Shown: positions 6,434 to 12,928, counted from the stretch's first letter. The stretch: 12,961 nucleotides of DNA from Cyanobacteria bacterium OH_CDB_20 (GCA_023415935.1 JAEZIX010000021.1:1-12961), one strand, 5' to 3'. A program made the numbers and translations. The notes: a model not told the origin generated them from the sequence alone.

Positions 6434-8234
6434 AAAAGCATCTGCAAAGAACATTATAAAAGCCATGGGGCTGGTATTCGGGGACATTGGAACAAGCCCG
6501 ATTTATACGTTAACCGTAATATTTTTAACCCTACAAATAAACCAAACAAACGTACTCGGAGTTTTGTCATTAATAGTCTGGACATTAATTTTGCTTGTAA
6601 CGCTTCAATATACCTGGCTTGCTATGAATTTATCTAAAAGAGGCGAGGGTGGAACAATAGTTCTAAGCGAAATCTTGAAAAAGTACCTTAAATCATCAAG
6701 AGCAATAGCGTTTTTCTCCTTATTGTCATATATAGGGATATCCCTTTTAATAGGTGACAGTGTAATAACTCCTGCAATTAGTATCTTATCTGCTGCTGAA
6801 GGTTTGAAATTATTCCGCCACTTAAACGGCATGCATGTAGGTGCCATTGTTGCAATAACAATAATTATAACATCTGTACTTTTTCATTTTCAGAAAAAAG
6901 GAACAGAGAAAATATCAAATATATTCGGCCCAATAATGGTAATATGGTTTCTAATCTTGGGAGTAGAAGGTCTGATGTCAATTATTAAAGCCCCATTTGT
7001 ACTTGAAGCCGTTAATCCTATGTTTGCAATAAAGTTCTTAACCACTCACGGATTTGCCGGCTTTTTCGTATTATCAGAGGTAATTCTTTGCGCAACAGGT
7101 GCTGAAGCATTATATGCAGATATTGGACATACGGGTAAAAAACCGATTATTGGCGCATGGTATTTTGTTTTTGCCGCTTTATTTTTGAACTATTTAGGGC
7201 AAGGTGCTTTCTTATTATTTCATGAAACACAAGGAAGCGTACTATTCTCAATGGTTTTAAGCCAAACAAAATTTTTATATCCTGTGTTTATAGTCATAAC
7301 ATTATTGTCCACAATAATTGCATCTCAAGCGATGATATCAGGTCTATTCTCAATTGTTTATCAAGGCATAAACACAAGAATATTGCCGCTCTTCAAGGTT
7401 GACTATACATCTGATGAAATAAACACGCAGATATACATAGGAACAGCAAACTGGTTCTTATTTTTCTTTGTAATTGTAATGATTCTTTTCTTTAAAGAAT
7501 CATCTAATTTAGCTGCTGCATATGGACTTGCAGTATCAGGAACAATAACAATAACAGCAATACTGATGAGTGCTATTTTCATTTTAAAGAAAAAATACTT
7601 CCATTTTGCATGTGCATTTATTCTATTAATAGTAGATGTAGCATTTTTCTCGGCTACATGTTTAAAAATCCCTCAAGGTGCTTGGTGGTCGCTATTAATA
7701 TCGTTGTTCCCACTAACTACAATCATTCTTTACACCAAAGGAAATTTAAAACTTCATAAAGCTATGGGGTCAATGGATAAAGAAACTTTCTTGAAAAAAT
7801 ATTCTAAAATCTACAAAATAATTCCAAAAGTAAAAGGGGAATCAATATTTTTTGCAAGAAGTATCGATAAAATACCTCAATATATCATTCAAACAATGTT
7901 TACTGATAATATTGTTTACGAAAATAACACGATTGTACAAGTCATGAAAACAGGTGAAGCTCACGGCATAAGATCAGAAGTTGAACAACTTGCAGAAGGT
8001 CTAAAAGTTCTAAAAATCCAAGCAGGCTATAAAGAAACGTTAGAACTCACTAAGATATTAAAACGCAACAATATAGACGAAAAAGTTATTTTCTACGGTG
8101 TTGAAGAAGTTGAAACAACAAATATTTTATGGAAAATATATTCTGTCATTAAAAAACTTACACCTAGTTTTGTAACATTCTACAAACTGCCTCAAAACAA
8201 AGTCAGAGGCATTATCACAAGAATAGAAATGTAG
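6423..8234 (+). CDS. kup: Kup-family potassium uptake transporter
   Basis: A 603-residue membrane protein of the KUP/HAK/KT family, which takes up K+ in symport with H+. The family signature GDIGTSPIYTL (20-30) opens the first transmembrane segment. About twelve hydrophobic segments follow up to about residue 440, including the conserved SEVILCATGAEALYADIGH segment (near 220-240), which carries acidic residues of the transport path. A soluble cytoplasmic C-terminal domain of about 160 residues follows, as is normal. The length is typical and no break is seen. It stands alone, divergent from the radical SAM gene and convergent with htpX only 3 bases away, with no terminator between them. The ATG at 6423 has no clear ribosome binding site. 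Confidence 0.95.
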   Translation: MNNRKASAKNIIKAMGLVFGDIGTSPIYTLTVIFLTLQINQTNVLGVLSLIVWTLILLVTLQYTWLAMNLSKRGEGGTIVLSEILKKYLKSSRAIAFFSLLSYIGISLLIGDSVITPAISILSAAEGLKLFRHLNGMHVGAIVAITIIITSVLFHFQKKGTEKISNIFGPIMVIWFLILGVEGLMSIIKAPFVLEAVNPMFAIKFLTTHGFAGFFVLSEVILCATGAEALYADIGHTGKKPIIGAWYFVFAALFLNYLGQGAFLLFHETQGSVLFSMVLSQTKFLYPVFIVITLLSTIIASQAMISGLFSIVYQGINTRILPLFKVDYTSDEINTQIYIGTANWFLFFFVIVMILFFKESSNLAAAYGLAVSGTITITAILMSAIFILKKKYFHFACAFILLIVDVAFFSATCLKIPQGAWWSLLISLFPLTTIILYTKGNLKLHKAMGSMDKETFLKKYSKIYKIIPKVKGESIFFARSIDKIPQYIIQTMFTDNIVYENNTIVQVMKTGEAHGIRSEVEQLAEGLKVLKIQAGYKETLELTKILKRNNIDEKVIFYGVEEVETTNILWKIYSVIKKLTPSFVTFYKLPQNKVRGIITRIEM

Positions 8235-8237
8235 AAA

Positions 8238-9446
8238 CTATAAAACTTTATGAATTCTTTTACAGTGAGGGCATTTTACAGCTTGCCCTCTAAATTCTTG
8301 AGGTAATTTAAGTTTTGTTCCGCAATCACACTCAATAAAGATATAATTTTCAAGTTTCCACATCATATCTTCTGTTTGTCTTTTTCTTTCAATTTTCTCT
8401 TCAACTTTTTCTTCTATGGCAGAAGGTTCAACTATTGAAAGAGGGGCAACTCCCATCATTGTGTTTTTACTAAAAACACTTGAAGATGAGTGTTTGACTT
8501 CCTTAAAAGCAAGGTCATACTGTGTTATGTCAGCGCCCGCCATCTTTGTTAAAATTGCAATTCTTTCTTTTGTAGAAGGATGAGTTGAAGAAAGGTCGTT
8601 AAGTTTTTTTGAAATATTATCAAAATTAAGTGGGTTTACAATATACATTGGGGCTGAAGCCTTTGTTACATTTGCCATAGGAGTCGCCATATTAGAAATT
8701 TTATAAAGAGCATTTGCAAGCCCTACCGGATTTCTTGTAAATTGCACTGAGCAAGCATCTGCAAGATATTCTCTTTTTCTTGAAACAGCAAAATAAAGAA
8801 GCTGAGCCATTATTGGCGCCAAAATCATAAATACAACGGCAATAACCATAATAATAGCCTGGCCGCCGCCAGAATCTGAAGAAGATCTTGATGAACGCCT
8901 TGAAGAATACATCATGCTTCTTAAAAAGCCTTCAGATATTGTAACTATTGCGCCTAAAAAGACTCCCGCATAAAGCATAAAGAGAATATCATAATTCTTT
9001 ATATGAGAGATTTCATGGGCGATAACGCCTTGGAGCTCTTCTCTGTTTAGCTTTGATAAAAGCCCGCTTGTAACTGCAACAGAAGCAACCTGAGGGTTCC
9101 TTCCGCACGCAAACGCGTTAGGCGAAGGATCATCAATTATGTAAACGTCTGGCATTTTAGGAAGTCCTGCAGCGATGGTCACCTCTTCCACAACGTTAAA
9201 AAGCATAGGGTTCTGTTCTTTTTGTATTTGTACAGCGCCGGCTGAGCTAAGTGCAATTTTATCTCCCGCAAAATATGCCGTAAAAAACATAACCAGCCAA
9301 ACAACAAAGGCTATGCCTATACCCAAAATCCCTGCACCTCTTGAATATGCTTCAGCACTTATAAAGCCGAGAATAACAAAAAGTACAGCCAAAATTGCAA
9401 TAAGCCAGAGCGATTTAGCTTTATTAGAACTTATTTGCTGCCACAT
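8238..9446 (-). CDS. htpX: HtpX-like M48 membrane metalloprotease with C-terminal zinc ribbon
   Basis: A 402-residue M48 zinc metalloprotease. Two N-terminal transmembrane helices (about 13-33 and 41-60) precede the HEISH zinc motif (144-148). A hydrophobic segment follows at 155-172, then a Ser/Arg/Gly-rich loop (181-195), another membrane segment (197-220) and the third zinc ligand Glu226 in REYLADA. HtpX enzymes degrade damaged or misfolded membrane proteins with the active site facing the cytoplasm. Standard HtpX proteins are about 290-300 residues. Here roughly 100 residues are added, ending in a predicted zinc ribbon, Cys373-x-Cys375 and Cys392-x2-Cys395, after a charged linker. It is the last gene of the zf-TFIIB/lemA/htpX operon, 12 bases after lemA, a pairing seen widely in bacteria. 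Confidence 0.92.
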   Translation of the reverse strand: MWQQISSNKAKSLWLIAILAVLFVILGFISAEAYSRGAGILGIGIAFVVWLVMFFTAYFAGDKIALSSAGAVQIQKEQNPMLFNVVEEVTIAAGLPKMPDVYIIDDPSPNAFACGRNPQVASVAVTSGLLSKLNREELQGVIAHEISHIKNYDILFMLYAGVFLGAIVTISEGFLRSMMYSSRRSSRSSSDSGGGQAIIMVIAVVFMILAPIMAQLLYFAVSRKREYLADACSVQFTRNPVGLANALYKISNMATPMANVTKASAPMYIVNPLNFDNISKKLNDLSSTHPSTKERIAILTKMAGADITQYDLAFKEVKHSSSSVFSKNTMMGVAPLSIVEPSAIEEKVEEKIERKRQTEDMMWKLENYIFIECDCGTKLKLPQEFRGQAVKCPHCKRIHKVL

Positions 9447-9458
9447 AATATAATCTTT

Positions 9459-10022
9459 CTAGAACTGAACTTTAGGAACATTTCTTTCAGCTGCATCTTC
9501 AATTTCGAAGAAACTGAACTCAGGAAAGTTAAAAGCTCCTACTATTACGTTGTTTGGAAAAACTTCCTTTTTGTTGTTATAAAACATAACGCCATCATTA
9601 TAGGCTTGTCTTGCAAAGCTGATTTTATTTTCTGTAGAAACAAGCTCTTCTTGAAGCTGCAAGAAGTTTTGATTTGCTTTTAATTCAGGGTAGCTTTCAG
9701 CGACAGCAAAAAGAGATTTTAACGCGCCTGATAGCATATTTTCAGCTTGTGCTTGAGTTTTTGCATCGCCACTAATATTAACTGCTTGCTGACGAGCCTT
9801 TGTAACATTTTCAAGAGTGTTAGCCTCATGAGCCATATAACCTTTGACTGATTCAATAAGATTAGGAATCAAGTCATGACGTCTTTTAAGCTGTACTTCG
9901 ATTTGTGCCCATGCATTTTTAACCTGATTTTTTAATGCAACAAGTGAATTGTATATTCCAACAATTAGAAAGAATACAATTACTATAGCTGCTCCGATTG
10001 CAATTAACATAGTATTACTCAT
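9459..10022 (-). CDS. lemA: LemA family protein
   Basis: A 187-residue LemA-family protein. One N-terminal transmembrane segment (about 5-25) is followed by a long helical domain with the hallmark YNSLVALKN (24-32), the segment AWAQIEVQLKRRHDLIPNLI (38-57) and the distal FARQAYND motif. LemA proteins are helical-bundle membrane proteins of unclear biochemical role that commonly sit beside M48 proteases or TPM-domain proteins. Here lemA lies between the zf-TFIIB gene (20 bases upstream) and htpX (12 bases downstream), so it is probably co-transcribed and may act with the protease in envelope quality control. The length is normal. Confidence 0.95.
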   Translation of the reverse strand: MSNTMLIAIGAAIVIVFFLIVGIYNSLVALKNQVKNAWAQIEVQLKRRHDLIPNLIESVKGYMAHEANTLENVTKARQQAVNISGDAKTQAQAENMLSGALKSLFAVAESYPELKANQNFLQLQEELVSTENKISFARQAYNDGVMFYNNKKEVFPNNVIVGAFNFPEFSFFEIEDAAERNVPKVQF

Positions 10023-10042
10023 AATTTTTTCCTTTATATTAA

Positions 10043-10429
10043 CTAACTTTTATAAAAAATTTCACCCAAGAAATTAATAGCCTTGTTTGGCTCTTTTCCG
10101 CCAGTTTGAGCCAGACTAAAGAAAGAAGAAACCTCGCCTTTGTCAAACCAAACCCCATGCAAAGAAGGACATCTGTCGAGTATAACCCCGCCAATATCAA
10201 CCTTTTCCATGTATTTTGAACACTGAGGACATTTTCTTGCCTTTTCATCTGTATGAACAGACTCAAGTGAGAACGGATCAGCAATCTCAGATTCTACTCC
10301 TAAAACATCTTTTAAAAGATACCATTCATCAGCGTCAAACCAAAAACCTTCACACGTAAGGCAATAATCGAGTTCTATTCCGTTTCTCTCAACAACAATT
10401 AAAGTTTTTTGACAAGTTGGGCAAATCAT
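10043..10429 (-). CDS. Double zf-TFIIB zinc-ribbon protein
   Basis: A 128-residue soluble protein made of two zf-TFIIB-type zinc ribbons. The first has Cys3-x2-Cys6 and Cys23-x2-Cys26 followed by EGFWFD. The second has Cys67-x2-Cys70 and Cys87 with His91 followed by HGVWFD, so the fourth ligand is a His at a slightly different spacing. The family's function is not established; it may bind nucleic acid or protein. It is the first gene of a three-gene operon with lemA and htpX, and the last gene of that operon also ends in a zinc ribbon. The ATG start is preceded by GAGGA (10439-10443). The His ligand may mark a variant or a partly degenerate second ribbon. Confidence 0.88.
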   Translation of the reverse strand: MICPTCQKTLIVVERNGIELDYCLTCEGFWFDADEWYLLKDVLGVESEIADPFSLESVHTDEKARKCPQCSKYMEKVDIGGVILDRCPSLHGVWFDKGEVSSFFSLAQTGGKEPNKAINFLGEIFYKS

Positions 10430-10449
10430 ATCTTCGTTTCCTCAAGCTA

Positions 10450-10478
10450 ATTGTAACATTTTTCTTAACTATTGAAAA
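10450..10478 (-). promoter_or_regulatory. Promoter of the zf-TFIIB/lemA/htpX operon
   Basis: On the minus strand, TTTTCA (10473-10478), a 17-base spacer and TACAAT (10450-10455) with an extended -10 (TGT) form a sigma70-type promoter. The predicted start near 10443 coincides with the GAGGA ribosome binding site, giving a very short leader. It is divergent from the leader-peptide promoter at 10500. Confidence 0.55.
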
Positions 10479-10499
10479 CAATTTAGATAAAACTAGCAA

Positions 10500-10528
10500 T
10501 TGACTTTTTTAGCTGTTTTATATTTAAT
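10500..10528 (+). promoter_or_regulatory. Promoter of the Trp leader/attenuator transcript
   Basis: TTGACT (10500-10505), a 17-base spacer and TTTAAT (10523-10528) match sigma70 consensus at 5 of 6 positions in each box. Transcription should start near 10535, a few bases before the AGGA of the leader peptide. No other good promoter is seen before the gene at 10717, so that gene probably depends on read-through from here. Confidence 0.7.
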
Positions 10529-10550
10529 GAAGATACAAAAAGGACAAGAA

Positions 10551-10625
10551 ATGATTAACCTTAAACAAAATACAATTAACTGGTGGAGCTTGCAGGAAAT
10601 TGCAGGCGTATTTTGTTGGCGTTAA
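10551..10625 (+). CDS. Trp-rich leader peptide (24 residues)
   Basis: A 24-codon ORF encoding MINLKQNTINWWSLQEIAGV followed by FCWR and TAA. It has three Trp (residues 11, 12 and 23), with a tandem TGG TGG at 10581-10586. A strong AGGA site (10541-10544) lies 6 bases before the ATG, and a good sigma70 promoter lies just upstream. The tandem Trp codons sit immediately before a hairpin that competes with an antiterminator, and an intrinsic terminator follows 24 bases after the stop codon. This is the architecture of trpL-type leader peptides: ribosome stalling at Trp codons when charged tRNA-Trp is scarce switches the RNA fold and allows read-through. The peptide itself probably has no other role. 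It is too small for ordinary gene finders. Confidence 0.75.
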   Translation: MINLKQNTINWWSLQEIAGVFCWR

Positions 10626-10666
10626 ATTAGTTAATCAATAATTTTAAACAAAAAAGTCTGTAATTT
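10588..10666 (+). promoter_or_regulatory. Transcription attenuator (anti-antiterminator and antiterminator pairings)
   Basis: Region 1:2: GCTTGCA (10588-10594) pairs with TGCAGGC (10601-10607), 7 bp with a 6-nt loop, directly after the tandem Trp codons. Region 2:3: AAATTGCAGGC (10597-10607) pairs with GTCTGTAATTT (10656-10666), 11 contiguous bp including two G-U. Region 3:4 is the terminator that uses 10655-10660. Pairing 2:3 excludes both others. A ribosome held at codon 11 or 12 would cover arm 1, free arm 2 and favour read-through. A ribosome finishing at the stop codon (10623-10625) would sit on or near arm 2 and favour termination. Confidence 0.72.
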
Positions 10667-10684
10667 ATTTCCAGACTATTTTTT
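10650..10684 (+). terminator. Attenuator terminator hairpin
   Basis: AGTCTG (10655-10660) pairs with CAGACT (10672-10677) across an 11-nt loop. The stem can be extended by A-T pairs 10650-10653/10679-10682 around a single mismatch. Six Ts end the structure at 10679-10684. It lies between the leader peptide and the ATG at 10717, and its left arm is shared with the antiterminator. Confidence 0.72.
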
Positions 10685-10716
10685 GTACTAATTTGACGTA
10701 AAAGGAAAAGACAATT

Positions 10717-11985
10717 ATGAACGTAGCCAAAGTAACCGGAACATTTTCACCATTTTTAAGAACAATAAACAAGTTCGTAGCCTTCCAGGAAGGTGGACTT
10801 GAAGCTTCAAGGTTCATTCAAGATACTACAACAAATTTGGCGCCAAAAGCATTATTTGCAAGAAGTAGAGCTGACCTTGCAGAAACTTCATTTTTAGAAC
10901 TTGCAGAAAGTTTTCTCGTATATTTCGGCCCTAAAATATTAGGCGAAAACGTTTTTAGAAAACTGTATTCAAAAAAATTGCCTGAAATACTTAAAGATAA
11001 AGTTGCACAACCTGCTGTAGAAATATTACAAGATAAAGTCATGAAATCTGAAGATGCAAAAAAACTTTTAAGCGTAAAATCTGCTATTTCATTATCAGGA
11101 CTTGCAATTCCACTAACAGAATATTCATTAAATTATATTAAAAATCTTCTTACATTAAAGATGTTTAAAAAAGCTGACTTCAATAACATAGCAGCTCTTG
11201 ATAAAGCAGATCCTAACCGAAATAAAGAAAATGATACAAAACAAGAAAAAGTAAAGAGAAACGCAAAGAGAAATATTGCAACAGCAGGAAGCATTTTGGC
11301 AGGCCTAATAGGACTTTCCTTACTTATCGTTAAAAAACAAGGCTCATCAAAAATATTAAACCATATATCTGAAGCAGTTTTAGCTCCAGGAACAAAATTT
11401 TTCCCTGACAATGCCAAAAAAGCTAACTTTTTTAACAAATACTTCGGGCTTGATTTTGCAAATAAAAATGGAAAACTTTCAATCTCTCACGGACAACTTA
11501 CATCTTGCGTGGTAGCTGGCGCTTTCGGTTACTTAGGTGCTGCAAAAGATAGAGGAAAACAAAACTTCCTTGAAGTCTTGTTCAGATATCCACTTGTCGG
11601 TTTTTATGTAATTACAGGCAGCGAGCTTTTCGAAAAAGGCTTCACCAAACTTCTTAAAAACAAAGGGAAGTGCGCTGAATTATTCAGTGAAGGTATAGAA
11701 AAAATCCCTGCATTTAAACAGTTGCCTGATATGGCTGAGAAAATTGCAGACTCAACAAAAGGAAATGCAGAAGGAATATACAAAAACTTATGCAAACAAA
11801 AAGCCATTGTAACTATGGTTCCATTTGTATTCAGCATGCTTGTAATGGGGCTTTTCGTAGCAGGCATGTCAAGGCTATTCACCCAATTCAGATACGATAA
11901 GGACAAAAAACAAAACCTTCAAAGCCAACCTTTAACTTTTGGCAGACTATCACTTGACGAATTTAAAAATAAGGTAAAAGCCTAA
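10717..11985 (+). CDS. Unrecognised multi-pass membrane protein lacking tryptophan, under Trp attenuator
   Basis: A 422-residue protein that I cannot place in a family. Hydrophobic segments at about 187-205 and 362-385 are clear membrane spans; 120-140, 261-276 and 287-303 are likely ones. A highly charged Lys/Asn/Asp-rich linker occupies about 163-186, and Lys-rich stretches lie between the other segments. There is no classical signal peptide. The protein has no Trp in 422 residues, unusual for a membrane protein of this size. The ATG has AAAGGA (10701-10706) 10 bases upstream. The only convincing promoter lies before the Trp leader peptide, so expression should rise when tryptophan is scarce; a protein without Trp can still be made then. 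Whether it transports, senses or protects is unknown. It converges on the CRP-like gene with a 10-base gap. Confidence 0.8.
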   Translation: MNVAKVTGTFSPFLRTINKFVAFQEGGLEASRFIQDTTTNLAPKALFARSRADLAETSFLELAESFLVYFGPKILGENVFRKLYSKKLPEILKDKVAQPAVEILQDKVMKSEDAKKLLSVKSAISLSGLAIPLTEYSLNYIKNLLTLKMFKKADFNNIAALDKADPNRNKENDTKQEKVKRNAKRNIATAGSILAGLIGLSLLIVKKQGSSKILNHISEAVLAPGTKFFPDNAKKANFFNKYFGLDFANKNGKLSISHGQLTSCVVAGAFGYLGAAKDRGKQNFLEVLFRYPLVGFYVITGSELFEKGFTKLLKNKGKCAELFSEGIEKIPAFKQLPDMAEKIADSTKGNAEGIYKNLCKQKAIVTMVPFVFSMLVMGLFVAGMSRLFTQFRYDKDKKQNLQSQPLTFGRLSLDEFKNKVKA

Positions 11986-11995
11986 TAATAAGAAC

Positions 11996-12637
11996 TTACA
12001 CAAATTCAAAGTGATTTTTATTATAGTTTAAAATGCCGTCTGCTTTCATATTAGAGAGCTCGCGGCACATTGCAGCTCTATCTACACAAAGAAACTCTGA
12101 AAGTTCATTCCTATTCAATTTGATGTTAAATTTCTGACTATTTTGCTCGTTACTTTGCGTTTTCAAATAGGTTAAAAGTTTATCCCTTATTGTTCTTTTG
12201 CCTAATAAATCAATTTTTAAATTTAAAAGCAGGTTGTTCTTAGCTACAACCTTTAAAATATTTTTAATAAGTTGTTTATGATAAGGGCATGCCCTCTCAC
12301 AAGAAGAAATAATCTTGTCATATGGTATAAAAAGAACCTCGGCACCTTTTTTTGCAGCAATTACCGAAAAAGGGCTTTCTTTTATACCGGAGCATACCAA
12401 GTCCTCTGAAAAAATAGCGTTTTCTTTTAAATTTTTAATCTTAAATCTATTTCCAGCAGAATCTTCTCTAAAAAGCTCAACTTCGCCCGCCAGAACTATC
12501 CCTATAGAGGTAACCTTACTCCCGAAAGGCACAACAACAGCGCCTGCTTTATAGTCTTTAGTTTTTATCCCGAAACACTGAAGCAAAAGCATCATGTCAG
12601 ATTCGTTTATGTGAGAAAATAATTCAATATCAAGCAC
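11996..12637 (-). CDS. CRP/FNR-family transcriptional regulator
   Basis: A 213-residue regulator: an N-terminal cyclic-nucleotide-binding-type beta barrel (about 15-110), a dimerisation helix (about 112-140) and a C-terminal winged helix-turn-helix (about 172-213) with LNRNELSEFLCVDRAAM as the HTH core. The usual phosphate-binding GE...R signature of cAMP receptors is absent, so another signal is likely. SSCERACPYH gives Cys113-x3-Cys117-x2-His120 ahead of the dimer helix; I recall similar residues in a CRP subfamily of gut Clostridia. I place the start at GTG 12637 because GGGAGG (12643-12648) is ideally spaced; an in-frame ATG (12655) and TTG (12664) lie upstream without ribosome binding sites, and the predicted transcript begins near 12668. 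A palindrome between promoter and start suggests autoregulation. Targets are unknown. Confidence 0.9.
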   Translation of the reverse strand: MLDIELFSHINESDMMLLLQCFGIKTKDYKAGAVVVPFGSKVTSIGIVLAGEVELFREDSAGNRFKIKNLKENAIFSEDLVCSGIKESPFSVIAAKKGAEVLFIPYDKIISSCERACPYHKQLIKNILKVVAKNNLLLNLKIDLLGKRTIRDKLLTYLKTQSNEQNSQKFNIKLNRNELSEFLCVDRAAMCRELSNMKADGILNYNKNHFEFV

Positions 12638-12648
12638 AGGTTCCTCCC

Positions 12649-12662
12649 GTTGCATTTGCAAC
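12649..12662. promoter_or_regulatory. Perfect palindrome, candidate operator of the CRP-like gene
   Basis: Read on the minus strand, GTTGCA-AA-TGCAAC is a perfect 6+6 inverted repeat with a 2-base spacer. It lies between the predicted transcription start (~12668) and the GGGAGG ribosome binding site, a repressor-type position. The spacer is too short for an RNA hairpin, so a DNA-binding dimer site is more likely. Confidence 0.5.
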
Positions 12663-12674
12663 AAATATAGAATT

Positions 12675-12703
12675 ATTTTACATTAATAAATTTAAAAAGC
12701 CAA
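12675..12703 (-). promoter_or_regulatory. Promoter of the CRP-like gene
   Basis: On the minus strand, TTGGCT (12698-12703), a 17-base spacer and TAAAAT (12675-12680) form a sigma70-type promoter. The predicted start near 12668 leaves a leader of about 31 bases that contains the palindrome and the ribosome binding site of the GTG start. Confidence 0.6.
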
Positions 12704-12713
12704 TTTAAAAGTT

Positions 12714-12809
12714 TTATCTGTCTTTCTCGATATTTATTAAAACAGGAGCAAAAGTCTTGTCGCAGAAAAGAGAACAAAGCATGTCAACAAAATTATAAAA
12801 TAAAGCCAT
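12714..12809 (-). CDS. Small ORF, 31 residues, upstream of the CRP-like gene
   Basis: The ORF begins MALFYNFVDMLCSLFCDKTF and ends in the acidic/basic tail NIEKDR before TAA. It has a ribosome binding site GGGTGG (12818-12823) 8 bases before the ATG and a near-consensus promoter 39 bases upstream. The N-terminal two thirds is hydrophobic with Cys12 and Cys16 (CxxxC), so it could be a small membrane-associated or metal/redox-active peptide. It ends 76 bases before the GTG start of the CRP-like regulator on the same strand, with no terminator between them, so the two may share a transcript. I do not recognise a family. The strong expression signals make a real small protein more likely than chance. 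Confidence 0.5.
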   Translation of the reverse strand: MALFYNFVDMLCSLFCDKTFAPVLINIEKDR

Positions 12810-12847
12810 TAAGTAATCCACCCTTTAATTTAGAACACGTATATATG

Positions 12848-12875
12848 ATTTTAGCAATTTCTGAGACTTTGTCAA
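12848..12875 (-). promoter_or_regulatory. Near-consensus promoter for the 31-residue ORF
   Basis: On the minus strand, a perfect TTGACA (12870-12875), a 16-base spacer and TAAAAT (12848-12853) with an extended -10 (TGC) make the strongest promoter in the window. Transcription should start near 12841, ahead of GGGTGG and the ATG at 12809. Confidence 0.7.
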
Positions 12876-12876
12876 T

Positions 12877-12895
12877 AAGTATATACGATACACTT
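12877..12895. promoter_or_regulatory. Imperfect palindrome upstream of the -35 box
   Basis: The 19-bp element reads AAGTGTATCGTATATACTT on the minus strand, with arms matching at 7 of 8 positions. It abuts the TTGACA box, centred about 45 bases before the predicted start, a position used by activators or repressors. It could be a site for the neighbouring CRP-like protein, but it does not match the classical CRP or FNR consensus. The remaining sequence to the window end shows only a possible outward promoter. Confidence 0.3.
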
Positions 12896-12928
12896 AATAT
12901 ATCACCACATTACCATATTATTTTCTAA

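Noticed and set aside
10552..10637. 8-bp inverted repeat TGATTAAC / GTTAATCA flanking the leader peptide.
   Set aside because: It may be chance or may pair the start region with the 3' end of the leader, but it is A/T-rich and not needed by the attenuator; no function claimed.
10616..10644. Second promoter (TTGGCG-N17-TAATTT) downstream of the leader peptide.
   Set aside because: Poor -10 match and it overlaps the attenuator; kept only as a possible objection to the attenuation model.
12845..12928. 27-codon ORF on the plus strand overlapping the strong minus-strand promoter.
   Set aside because: No ribosome binding site, and the bases are explained by the promoter on the other strand.
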